From positions 1 to 64,000 of the forward strand of contig SXJP01000008.1 in the NCBI GenBank assembly GCA_005779395.1: a stretch of 64,000 bases of DNA, read 5' to 3'. Every line of letters begins with the position of its first letter. The stretch's first letter is position 1. Source of the DNA: Actinomycetota bacterium. Its GTDB lineage: Bacteria > Actinomycetota > Acidimicrobiia > IMCC26256 > PALSA-610. The notes under the pieces were generated by a model that saw only the letters and a program-made list of their open reading frames with translations, searched no databases and had not been told where the DNA came from. Shown piece after piece: positions 17,338 through 25,265 of the stretch. The position numbers and the translations under genes are program-made.

Positions 17338-18318
17338 TCACCACGTGCCATCGATCAGGTTGAGAAGGTCCCATTCATTTTCGACGACTCGGCGACCTAT
17401 TGCAGCAAGTTCCACCGACCGGACCGCGCCGCGTATATGGGTGAAAGTCTGTATTAGGCACATGACAGCCCACTTGTGGGTAGCTAACGCGATCCAAAAC
17501 TGCAGGTCCTCTGTTCTGGGTCGCGTGCCACTAGCAGCTTCGTAGGCATCAAGCAGGTCGCTGACATCGCCGAAACCTCCGACTACACGGTTCACCCCGA
17601 ATCGCCACGCTCGTGCGCAGAGCCAACCGAGGTCTTCAATCGGATCTCCGAGATGGGCGAGTTCCCAGTCGAGAACACAGCGGACACCTTCTGGTCCGAC
17701 CATGAAATTGCCATTGCGAAAATCGCCGTGAACGAGGCGCGGTGGTTCTGACTCCGGCGGAACTCGCTCACGCATCCATTGCAAACCAAATTCAAGTGCA
17801 GGGTGTGGCTCGCGAAACATGTCGAGGATTTCGGTCCATTGGTCTAATTGTGTTCGCGCCGTTTCGACTTTCAGCTTGGGCAAGGAACTAACGGGAACTG
17901 CGTGGATTTGAGCGGCGATTGAACCGAATTGTGCTGTCAGTTGTGGACGCACTGTCGTGAACATTTCGTCGCGTAGAAGTTTGCGAGGGATTGTTTCTCC
18001 CTCAATGCGGTCCATGATGAAACCCGAACCGAGGCCATCGGCGGTCTCGAGCAGTAACCGAACTTGTGGAACCGGGACACCAGCACGCCTAACGGCCGCC
18101 AAGAGTTCGAACTCTGTCTCGCGTCCGGTCGCTCCGATGCTTGGTGCAGGATCGCGGCGCAGGACGAGGCGATGCTCGGTCGTGTCTGCTGAGGTGGAAT
18201 CGAAAAGCCAGGTCTCGCGCGACGCGCCACCCGTTACGCGTTTGAGATTGGTGACCTGAGTCGGGCCGTAGCTACGTGCGACAACCGATTCGAGGGCGTT
18301 AGGCGTGATCTTCGACAT
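17338..18318 (-). CDS. Aminoglycoside phosphotransferase-like kinase (ACAD10/11 type)
   Basis: A 326-residue kinase-fold protein from the ATG at 18318 (MSKITPNALE); an in-frame start 17 codons earlier is less family-like. The catalytic loop LVHGDFRNGNFM (Brenner motif) and the metal site VLDWELAHLGDP are intact, with RRDPAP as the strand-3 region. The C-terminal part LGWLCARAWRFG is typical of the branch fused to acyl-CoA dehydrogenases in animal ACAD10/11, where the kinase domain phosphorylates hydroxylated acyl groups before elimination. Here kinase and dehydrogenase are separate genes, 16 kb apart. Followed by the DUF6285-like gene. Substrate inferred, not shown. Confidence 0.82.
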   Translation of the reverse strand: MSKITPNALESVVARSYGPTQVTNLKRVTGGASRETWLFDSTSADTTEHRLVLRRDPAPSIGATGRETEFELLAAVRRAGVPVPQVRLLLETADGLGSGFIMDRIEGETIPRKLLRDEMFTTVRPQLTAQFGSIAAQIHAVPVSSLPKLKVETARTQLDQWTEILDMFREPHPALEFGLQWMRERVPPESEPPRLVHGDFRNGNFMVGPEGVRCVLDWELAHLGDPIEDLGWLCARAWRFGVNRVVGGFGDVSDLLDAYEAASGTRPRTEDLQFWIALATHKWAVMCLIQTFTHIRGAVRSVELAAIGRRVVENEWDLLNLIDGTW

Positions 18319-18415
18319 GGGCTGCTGAGCATGCCATATGGAAGTCGCGCACGCGCTGTAGATAGACACACTTTCTTCACGTTTCGCGGCCAGTGAATCC
18401 GTAATCTGACAACTT

Positions 18416-19099
18416 GTGACAGGCGTTGCGCGGACAATCGTTGTGATTGAAGACGAAGCGACAATTGCAGAAGCTGTCGCAGCGCGCCTTAGGAGCGAGG
18501 ACTATGCCGTAGAAATTGCGGTCGACGGCCCGTCCGGAGTGCAACTAGTCGAACGCTTGCGACCCGACCTCGTTGTGCTCGATCTCATGCTCCCAGGGCT
18601 TGACGGCCTCGAAGTATGTCGCCGTATCCAGACCAACAAATGGGTGCCTGTCCTGATGCTCACGGCTCGTGACACAGAAGAAGACATTGAAGCTGGGCTC
18701 GCTGCCGGTGCAGACGACTATTTATCGAAGCCATTTTCAGCGCGGGAACTAGCTGCGCGGGTGGCGGCACTTTTGCGTAGATCAGACAGGGCAGCGATGT
18801 CAAGGCCGGACGCATTGCAATTGCGGATCGGCGATTTGACTCTCGAACCCCAAAGTCGACGCGTCGAGAACAGCTCGGGGCTCGTGCATCTGACGCCGAC
18901 CGAATTTGATCTTGTTTATTACTTGGCTAGTCGTCCTACGCAGGTTGCGAGCCGTGACGAGCTATTGCTGCAAGTTTGGGGATACGAGATTGCCTCTGGT
19001 GGACGCACAGTCGACTCTCATGTCAGATCGATTCGAAGAAAACTTGGAGCGTCAACCATTAGAACGGTTCACGGAATCGGTTACGCGGTCGACCAATGA
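18416..19099 (+). CDS. OmpR-family response regulator
   Basis: A 227-residue two-component regulator starting at GTG 18416. The receiver domain (about 1-120) shows the acidic pair in VIEDEATI, the phosphoacceptor Asp in LVVLDLMLPGLDG, the Thr of MLTARD and the Lys of SKPFSARELAAR. A winged-helix DNA-binding domain fills the C-terminus, with the recognition region RTVDSHVRSIRRKLG and the end RTVHGIGYAVD. It overlaps the kinase gene by 4 bases (ATGA at 19096). It faces the phosphotransferase gene across about 97 bases. Target genes are unknown. Confidence 0.93.
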   Translation: MTGVARTIVVIEDEATIAEAVAARLRSEDYAVEIAVDGPSGVQLVERLRPDLVVLDLMLPGLDGLEVCRRIQTNKWVPVLMLTARDTEEDIEAGLAAGADDYLSKPFSARELAARVAALLRRSDRAAMSRPDALQLRIGDLTLEPQSRRVENSSGLVHLTPTEFDLVYYLASRPTQVASRDELLLQVWGYEIASGGRTVDSHVRSIRRKLGASTIRTVHGIGYAVDQ

Positions 19100-20109
19100 T
19101 GAACGTCGCACACACGCCGCTAGAAGGCGTGAAGTCACTCAAGGTCAAGCTTGTAATAATCATCGGCGCCGCGGTGGGTGTAACAATTTTTGTCTTCTGG
19201 TCAGGGATCAAGTTGGGGTTGTGGCCAGGTATAGCGGGTGTCATTAGCGGTCTAGTTGCGCTCGGAGTCGTCTTTTGGTTGGCGCGCGGCCTCACACGAC
19301 CGTTAAGAGACATGGCTGTTGCGGTTCAGATGATTTCGGGAGGCGATTTCACAGTGAATGTGAGCGGCGAATCACGCCGCGACGAGATAGGCGCGTTAGC
19401 TAGGTCCTTCAGTCGGATGGCATCTGACCTAGGTGAGAACGACCGGATTCGGCGTGATCTCGTAGCCAACGTGAGTCATGAACTCCGGACACCGATCACC
19501 GCACTGCAAGTACATCTCGAGAACCTCATCGATGGCGTCGTCGAGACCGATCCCGAGACTCTCGCGACGATGCTTGAGCAGACAACGCGTCTGGGTCGAC
19601 TCGTCGCTCAGTTGCTCGACTTGTCGCGCCTCGAAGCCGGCGTAGTGCCTCTAGATGTCGAATCTTTCGAGGTCAAGACTATGGTCGACCGCGCTGTCCG
19701 ACAGGCGCAAATGCAACGATCCGACGTGTCGATTGTCGCAGAGATCGACCCCGTTGATCTTCGTGTTGTAGCTGATCCGGAAAGGCTTCATCAGGTAGTG
19801 GCCAATCTGCTCGAAAACGCTCTCAGATACTCGCCAAACCGTGACGTGGTCGAAGTGAATGTGACGAAGTATCACGACCTGGTCATGTTCGAAGTGCTCG
19901 ATAATGGCCCTGGTATCGCTCCAGAAGAGGCAGAGCAGGTATTCGAACGCTTCTATAGAGCAGACGCTGCGCGCACCTCAAAGGATGGCGGCGCGGGCCT
20001 CGGACTCTCGATTGCTCGTTGGATCGTCGATCTGCATGGCGGGACGATTCACGCGGAACCACGAAACCCAAGTGGATGCCGCGTTACCTTCGCCATCCCG
20101 AGTGCATAG
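19096..20109 (+). CDS. Sensor histidine kinase without an extracytoplasmic domain
   Basis: A 337-residue kinase. Two membrane segments (about 19-38 and 42-63) are joined by only a few residues, so there is no periplasmic sensor; signals must come from the membrane, the HAMP domain (about 62-115) or a partner. The phosphoacceptor is in ANVSHELRTP (H-box). The catalytic domain has an N-box LLENALRYSP, G1 DNGPGI, the F-box FERFYRAD and G2 GAGLGLSIA. This intramembrane-sensing layout resembles cell-envelope stress kinases. Translationally coupled to the regulator by a 4-base overlap. Confidence 0.92.
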   Translation: MMNVAHTPLEGVKSLKVKLVIIIGAAVGVTIFVFWSGIKLGLWPGIAGVISGLVALGVVFWLARGLTRPLRDMAVAVQMISGGDFTVNVSGESRRDEIGALARSFSRMASDLGENDRIRRDLVANVSHELRTPITALQVHLENLIDGVVETDPETLATMLEQTTRLGRLVAQLLDLSRLEAGVVPLDVESFEVKTMVDRAVRQAQMQRSDVSIVAEIDPVDLRVVADPERLHQVVANLLENALRYSPNRDVVEVNVTKYHDLVMFEVLDNGPGIAPEEAEQVFERFYRADAARTSKDGGAGLGLSIARWIVDLHGGTIHAEPRNPSGCRVTFAIPSA

Positions 20110-20243
20110 CGCACGATTTCTTCATGATTTCCTCACATCGCTGAAGACACTCTTTCGCTCTCATCTCACCTAACTTGAAGCACGACACATGCAAGTACCC
20201 CATAGGTAAGAGCAAACACACTTCATTGCTGAAAGGCTCCAAC

Positions 20244-20897
20244 ATGATGCTGTCTTCGATTGACGAAGCGCTCCGCAGAATTCGCCAGGGCGAGATGGTC
20301 CTCGTCGTCGACGATGAGGACCGCGAGAACGAAGGCGATCTAACGATGGCGGCCGAGTGGGTGACGCCAGACGCGATCAACTTCATGCTTCGGATGGCTC
20401 GGGGCTTGGTGTGCATGCCAGCCGACGGGGCGCTCCTCGATGCCTTGCGAGTTGGCCCGATGGTGCCAGCAGGCGAAGCAACCGCCGATACGGCGTTTTG
20501 TGTGACGATCGACCACGTAAACGCTGGCTCTGGAATTGGAGCTGCAGACAGGGCTTTAACAGTTCGTCGGTTTATCGACCCGCGCAGCAAACCAGAGGAC
20601 TTCTTGCGCCCAGGCCATGTATTTCCTTTGCGAGCCAAAGATGGTGGCGTCCTCGAACGCCGTGGCCACACGGAAGCTGCAGTCGACCTAGCCCGCCTCG
20701 CAGGCCTTCCGCCAGTCGCGGTTATCTGTGAGGTTCTTCACGACGATGGCTCGCCAGCGCGTGTCCCGTACCTCGAGATGTTTGCGCAGGAACACCGCAT
20801 CGCGGTGATCTCAGTTGAACAAGTCGCTGAGTACAGGGCAGACCACGACTTTCCGGAGATCGACCTAACTAGGTCGTCGACATCGGGCGCTGTCTGA
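20244..20897 (+). CDS. ribB: 3,4-dihydroxy-2-butanone 4-phosphate synthase
   Basis: A 217-residue riboflavin-pathway enzyme that converts ribulose 5-phosphate to the four-carbon DHBP and formate. The start at ATG 20244 (MMLSSIDEAL) has GAAAGG seven bases upstream. Motifs: VVDDEDRENEGDLTMAAEWV with the metal and catalytic acids, ARGLVCMP, RPGHVFPL and RRGHTEAAVDL. Length matches RibB alone; the GTP cyclohydrolase II (RibA) domain that many Actinobacteria fuse to it is absent and no other riboflavin gene is nearby. No FMN riboswitch consensus was seen in the 134 bases upstream. A 14-base palindrome (20911-20924) follows, without a T-run. Confidence 0.93.
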   Translation: MMLSSIDEALRRIRQGEMVLVVDDEDRENEGDLTMAAEWVTPDAINFMLRMARGLVCMPADGALLDALRVGPMVPAGEATADTAFCVTIDHVNAGSGIGAADRALTVRRFIDPRSKPEDFLRPGHVFPLRAKDGGVLERRGHTEAAVDLARLAGLPPVAVICEVLHDDGSPARVPYLEMFAQEHRIAVISVEQVAEYRADHDFPEIDLTRSSTSGAV

Positions 20898-20929
20898 GCG
20901 TTTAACGACTCTGCTGCGCAGCAGCGGAA

Positions 20930-21943
20930 CTAACCGTCGACACCCACCGGCTTGCCGTCGACAATCTGATCAAGGTACTCGCTTAGTCCGTAGCCAGGAT
21001 GGTCTACCGCGTCGCAGTGCCATTCGGTCATGCCTTCAGATATGCGGGTCATGAAGGCTTCGCCGTCCGGCGACGTACGACGATTGCGCAATGGAATCAA
21101 GTTCAGGACCGATCCTTGAATCGCGTATTCGCCTTTGCTCGTGCGTGCTGTCGCATCGATCTGCTCGTGGTAGAGGTCATCGCCTTTCCAGGTGGTGCGA
21201 ATCTCGGCATGCTCGATGTGCTCGTACTCGCCGTCTCGTAGCACCATGCCACCCATGTGTTTGCGGCCGTCCCTGCCGGTGATGACGCTTACGACAAAGC
21301 CGAAGTCGTCACCAAAGTTGGCCGTGAGCCAACGGTAGTAATAAGGCGCAGACCAAAATCGCGGCCCCCACGAATGGTCGCGTAATCCAAAGCCATTCAC
21401 AATCCATTCTTCGTCGCCGACGCGGATATGGCCAGACACCTGCATGTGCTGCTCGTAGTGCCCGCGCGCGAAGCCGCTGTCGCTGTCCATCGGAGTGTCG
21501 TCGTCGTTGACGGGTTCACCGCCGTACATTGGCGAGACGCCGACATGGGTCCACGACACCTCGCATGTGTCCCAAGGATTTTCGGTAAAGGCCTTACGCG
21601 GATCGGCCATCTCGAGGGGATTATCTAGCAAACAGATCTTGCCCGTGTAGGTGGTTTCGTGTTTCTCAAACGGTGTAATCACGTTGAACTTCGTCCCGCC
21701 AGCATCGAAAGCGTCATTGTTGTCGATCTCCGGACGCTTATAAACAAAGGCGACACGGCCATCTGGCAAGTAGAGGCATGTCGTGAGTTCGGCGTGGCCC
21801 TCGTTGGCTCTGTTGCCTAGTCGTAGGAAGCCTCCGATGCGTTCTTTCGGGTCATAACAGTTGAAGTACATCGACTCGTTGAAGTTTGAGGCCTCCTCAA
21901 GTGGGTGCATGTACTCATCTTGGGTGTCCAATCGAATCTTCAT
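20930..21943 (-). CDS. CrtC/AttH-like (DUF7064/7065-type) protein
   Basis: A 337-residue protein, probably a two-half beta-barrel of the hydroxyneurosporene synthase (CrtC)/AttH type, judged from aromatic-rich strands and the central sequence GFGLRDHSWGPRFW followed by YYYRWL. In the family the conserved His/Asp/Trp cluster lines a ligand site for hydrophobic molecules. The start at ATG 21943 (MKIRLDTQDEY) is preferred over an in-frame start 40 codons upstream. It is divergent from an SMP-30-like gene with only 19 bases between start codons, which implies shared control. Function unknown; proteins of this look often accompany terpene or steroid degradation genes. Confidence 0.6.
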   Translation of the reverse strand: MKIRLDTQDEYMHPLEEASNFNESMYFNCYDPKERIGGFLRLGNRANEGHAELTTCLYLPDGRVAFVYKRPEIDNNDAFDAGGTKFNVITPFEKHETTYTGKICLLDNPLEMADPRKAFTENPWDTCEVSWTHVGVSPMYGGEPVNDDDTPMDSDSGFARGHYEQHMQVSGHIRVGDEEWIVNGFGLRDHSWGPRFWSAPYYYRWLTANFGDDFGFVVSVITGRDGRKHMGGMVLRDGEYEHIEHAEIRTTWKGDDLYHEQIDATARTSKGEYAIQGSVLNLIPLRNRRTSPDGEAFMTRISEGMTEWHCDAVDHPGYGLSEYLDQIVDGKPVGVDG

Positions 21944-21962
21944 TGTGTAAGGATGCCTCACT

Positions 21963-22907
21963 ATGACAACAAACAGCCAATTCGAAATTTTCCACCCGGC
22001 CCTCACAGAGGTCGCCGACGGCCTTGCATTCCCGGAGGGTCCTGTCTGTATGCCAGACGGCACCCTTTATGTCACCGAGTTAGCCGGGGGTTACGTCAGC
22101 AAAATTAGCGTTGAGGGTGAGAAGTCGCGGCTGTCCGAGAATGGCGGATCTCCTAACGGTCTAGCTATCGGCGCCGATGGTGCGCTCTGGTGCGCTAACA
22201 GCGGAGGATGGGATTTCCATGACGTGATGGGAATGAAGATCCCGTCGAGCGACTTGCCGGCTAATCACAGCGGCGGCCGCTTGGAGCGCATCGATCTTGC
22301 AACCGGTTCGGTAGAGGTCGTCTGTGCAGCGGTTGACGGCAACGCTTTGATCGGACCGAACGACTTGGTCGTTGATGCTGTCGGCGGCATTTGGTTTACC
22401 GATCACGCTCGTAGCGCAGGCCGAGTGCATCACAATGGTGGGATCTACTACCGCTCCGCCGATGGCGCAGTGAGTGAGGTCGCCTACCCGATTCCATCGC
22501 CGAATGGCATTGGGTTGTCGCCCGACGGGACTGTTCTTTATGCAGCAGAAACCCATACGGGTCGGGTCTACTCGTGGAATGTCAAAGACCCGGGCGTACT
22601 CGAGTTCTCGAATCCACTTGCTGGTGCAGGTGGGAACTTGGTCCATGGTTTCGGAGGTGGTCAACTGCTCGACTCGCTCGCGATTGATGCAGCAGGAAAC
22701 GTCGTCGTCGCCACGTTGGTTACGGGCGCCCTGTCGGTGATTGCTCCAGACGGCGAACTGCTCGAACAATGGATGCTTGGCGATCCAATGGTGACCAATG
22801 TCTGCTTCGGCGGAGAAGGTCTGCGTACGGCGTACGCGACCCTGTCAGCCACAGGGCGACTCGTGTCCTTTGACTATCCGCGTGGCGGTCTGGCTCTAAA
22901 CGCCTGA
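21963..22907 (+). CDS. SMP-30/gluconolactonase/LRE family protein
   Basis: A 314-residue six-bladed beta-propeller. Repeats such as FPEGPVCMPDGTLYVTE, SPNGLAIGADGALWCANSGG, GPNDLVVDAVGGIWFTD and SPNGIGLSPDGTVLYAAET supply the metal-binding Glu, Asn and Asp positions of calcium-dependent lactonases. These enzymes hydrolyse sugar or other lactones. The gene starts 20 bases from the start of the CrtC-like gene on the opposite strand, so the promoters must overlap the neighbouring reading frames. Substrate is not evident; a lactone from the degradation of a cyclic compound is one possibility. Confidence 0.85.
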   Translation: MTTNSQFEIFHPALTEVADGLAFPEGPVCMPDGTLYVTELAGGYVSKISVEGEKSRLSENGGSPNGLAIGADGALWCANSGGWDFHDVMGMKIPSSDLPANHSGGRLERIDLATGSVEVVCAAVDGNALIGPNDLVVDAVGGIWFTDHARSAGRVHHNGGIYYRSADGAVSEVAYPIPSPNGIGLSPDGTVLYAAETHTGRVYSWNVKDPGVLEFSNPLAGAGGNLVHGFGGGQLLDSLAIDAAGNVVVATLVTGALSVIAPDGELLEQWMLGDPMVTNVCFGGEGLRTAYATLSATGRLVSFDYPRGGLALNA

Positions 22908-22931
22908 ACTCGCATTTTTCATAGGTTTTCT

Positions 22932-22953
22932 GCGTGACCTTCTAGCGTCACGC
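22932..22953. promoter_or_regulatory. 7-bp inverted repeat before the racemase gene
   Basis: GCGTGAC (22932-22938) and GTCACGC (22947-22953) are exact inverted repeats with an 8-base spacer, placed between the SMP-30 gene stop and the racemase start at 22988. No T-run follows, so it is not an obvious terminator. The half-site TGAC with dyad symmetry would suit an operator. The racemase has a GAGGA Shine-Dalgarno about 9 bases before its ATG. Confidence 0.35.
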
Positions 22954-22987
22954 GCCAATCGAATCACGAGATCTGAGGAATCGAATC

Positions 22988-24133
22988 ATGTCTGGTCCAT
23001 TGTCAGGAATCAAGATCGTCGAACTAGCAGGCATTGGACCCGGCCCGTTTGCCGCGATGTTGCTAGCCGACCTCGGCGCAGACATCATTCGCGTCGACCG
23101 AGCCGCACAGGTGAATCCAGCCACATGGGACAGGCCAAATCTTGAGGTCATGAACCGCGGGCGACGTTCGATCGGTGTTGATTTAAAGAACCCAGACGGT
23201 GTCGAGACTGTCTTGGGTCTCGTTGAACGCGCTGATGCTCTGATCGAAGGATTTCGTCCAGGAGTTACGGACCGCCTTGGGCTGGGTCCCGATGCTTGCT
23301 TGGCTCGTAACCCGAAGCTTGTGTACGGGCGCATGACCGGTTGGGGCCAAGAAGGTCCCATGGCTCAAGCCGCTGGCCATGACATCAACTACATCGCTCT
23401 TGCAGGAGCGCTAGCGCACTTCGGCCGCGCGAACGCGAAGCCGACGCCCCCGATCAACCTTGTTGGTGACTTCGGCGGTGGCGGAATGTTCATGGCCCTT
23501 GGCATCGTGAGCGCAGTGCTCGAAGCGCAACGTTCTGGCAAGGGTCAGGTCATCGATGTAGCGATGGTCGACGGCAGCGCCACGCTCATGACCATGATGT
23601 GGGGTATGCGTGCCTTCGGTTTCTGGGACGAAGAGCTCGGAGTCAACCTTCTGGACACGGGGGCTCCGTTCTACGACACATACGAGACCGCCGACAACAA
23701 GTACGTGTCGATTGGGGCACTAGAGCCACAGTTCTACGCCGAGCTAATCAACAAACTCGGGCTAGCCGACTCTGGATTGCCAGATCAGAACGACAGGGCA
23801 GGTTGGCCAGTACTTCGAGCGAAATTTACGGAAGTGTTTGCGGCAAAGACCCGCGACGAATGGGACGCAATTCTGCTCGGCTCCGATGCGTGCTACGCGC
23901 CAGTGCTCACCATGTCGGAGGCGATGGCAGCAGAACATCTGGTGTCTCGGGGGACGATCGTCGAAGTTGATGGCATCGCTCAGCCTGCTCCAGCACCGCG
24001 GTTTTCGCGCACCCCTGGCGAGATTCTCCGTAACGCCCCATGGCCAGGGCAACAAACCGACGAAGCCCTGTTGGATTGGGGCTTCTCAGATGATGAGGTC
24101 GCCAAGCGCAAGGCGTCGGGAGCAGTCGTTTAG
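22988..24133 (+). CDS. mcr: Alpha-methylacyl-CoA racemase (CoA-transferase family III fold)
   Basis: A 381-residue enzyme of the CaiB/BaiF fold. The residues that distinguish the racemase from true CoA-transferases are visible: His131 in AGHDINYIA, Asp161 in NLVGDFGGGGMF and Glu246 in GALEPQFY, matching His126, Asp156 and Glu241 of the mycobacterial enzyme MCR. It would interconvert R and S 2-methylacyl-CoA esters so that branched or sterol side chains can enter beta-oxidation. It overlaps the convergent purK gene by 4 bases. It fits the lipid catabolism genes elsewhere in the window. Confidence 0.9.
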   Translation: MSGPLSGIKIVELAGIGPGPFAAMLLADLGADIIRVDRAAQVNPATWDRPNLEVMNRGRRSIGVDLKNPDGVETVLGLVERADALIEGFRPGVTDRLGLGPDACLARNPKLVYGRMTGWGQEGPMAQAAGHDINYIALAGALAHFGRANAKPTPPINLVGDFGGGGMFMALGIVSAVLEAQRSGKGQVIDVAMVDGSATLMTMMWGMRAFGFWDEELGVNLLDTGAPFYDTYETADNKYVSIGALEPQFYAELINKLGLADSGLPDQNDRAGWPVLRAKFTEVFAAKTRDEWDAILLGSDACYAPVLTMSEAMAAEHLVSRGTIVEVDGIAQPAPAPRFSRTPGEILRNAPWPGQQTDEALLDWGFSDDEVAKRKASGAVV

Positions 24134-25227
24134 CCGTCGTTGCTGATTAGCGCCTTCGCTGCATCCACACGGCTATCGAGCGTCGCGAAATCCGGGGCGA
24201 CGATAGTTACGTGTCCAACTTTTCTAGAGGTCCGGGCTGTCTTGCCGTAGTCATGAATAAAGGTTCCGGGAATTTTTCGTAGTTCAGACACGTCCGGCAT
24301 TTGCCCGATGCAGTTGAGCATCGCCGCCCCGCCGACCGAAAGTGACGGGTCGCCGAGCGGTAGACCCGCGACTGCGCGCATGTGATTAGAGAACTGGCTA
24401 GTAGTTGCGCCCTCGATCGTCCAATGCCCCGAATTGTGCACTCGCGGCGCGAATTCATTTACGAGCAACGTTCCGTTGCAATCGAACAACTCGACACAAA
24501 GCACGCCGACGTAATCGAACCTATCGAGAACGAGTCCGATAATCGACGCTGCCGTGTGCTGTGTGTCGGTGTCGACGCTCGGCACGCGTGACTCGCGCAG
24601 TATCCCGCCCTCGTGGCAGTTCTGCGCGACCGGCCAAACGACGGTCTTGGCGTCTCTGCCGCGACACGCGATTACAGACAGTTCCCGATCAAAGTCGACG
24701 AGACCTTCGAGGATGAGTTCCTTAGCCGGACCTAGCTCATCCCAGGCGGCTTCGATCTCGCTGACCGAACCGATGCGGAACTGACCTTTGCCGTCGTATC
24801 CGCCACGGCGGGTTTTTAGGATTGCCGGTAGGCCAAGTGCGGCCACCGCCTCGCGAAGATCAGCTTCGGTATTTACAGCAGCGAACGGCGCACATTCAAT
24901 TCCCAACTCGCCGCACAGGTTTTTCTCTAATAAGCGGTCTTGACTCACTGATAGAGCAGAGACCGGGGGAGCGACAGTGCTGTTTGCCGCTCCAACAATG
25001 AGAGCCTCGGCGGGTACTCCTTCCCACTCATACGTCACGGCGTCGCAACCAGCCGCAATTAGCGCAATTGCGGCCGGGTCAGAGATCGAGCCGATTGTGA
25101 GTTCGCCAACACGGTTCGCCGAAGCGCTGGTTGAAGGGTCGAGGAAACGCGTTTCGATACCGAGTTCGTGTCCTGCCTCGCCGAGCATCATCCCGAGTTG
25201 GCCGCCCCCGACCACAGCGATTTTCAT
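24130..25227 (-). CDS. purK: N5-carboxyaminoimidazole ribonucleotide synthase
   Basis: A 365-residue ATP-grasp enzyme of purine synthesis that uses ATP and bicarbonate on aminoimidazole ribonucleotide. It begins IAVVGGGQLGMMLGEAG, with ILKTRRGGYDGKGQ (ATP loop), LEGLVDFDRELSVIACR, and the metal/substrate region VELFDCNGTLLVNEFAPRVHNSGHWT. Length is normal. The usual partner purE is not in the window. It lies 38 bases after a Gfo/Idh gene on the same strand and overlaps the racemase stop by 4 bases. Confidence 0.95.
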   Translation of the reverse strand: MKIAVVGGGQLGMMLGEAGHELGIETRFLDPSTSASANRVGELTIGSISDPAAIALIAAGCDAVTYEWEGVPAEALIVGAANSTVAPPVSALSVSQDRLLEKNLCGELGIECAPFAAVNTEADLREAVAALGLPAILKTRRGGYDGKGQFRIGSVSEIEAAWDELGPAKELILEGLVDFDRELSVIACRGRDAKTVVWPVAQNCHEGGILRESRVPSVDTDTQHTAASIIGLVLDRFDYVGVLCVELFDCNGTLLVNEFAPRVHNSGHWTIEGATTSQFSNHMRAVAGLPLGDPSLSVGGAAMLNCIGQMPDVSELRKIPGTFIHDYGKTARTSRKVGHVTIVAPDFATLDSRVDAAKALISNDG

Positions 25228-25265
25228 CTCGTCAAAACTAGGGCGGTCTTCAGGCGACGTAGCGA

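Noticed and set aside
20110..20243. FMN riboswitch before ribB
   Set aside because: No match to the conserved RFN helices or to the AGGGGCGGGG-like core was seen.
20911..20924. Palindrome CTGCTGCGCAGCAG as terminator between ribB and the CrtC-like gene
   Set aside because: No T-run on either side; a bidirectional terminator cannot be claimed.
22957..22989. Direct repeat AATCGAATCA before the racemase
   Set aside because: Two 10-base copies 23 bases apart, the second including the start codon; could easily be chance, and no third copy was seen.
24130..24133. 4-base convergent overlap of the racemase and purK
   Set aside because: Common in compact genomes; no sign of special regulation.
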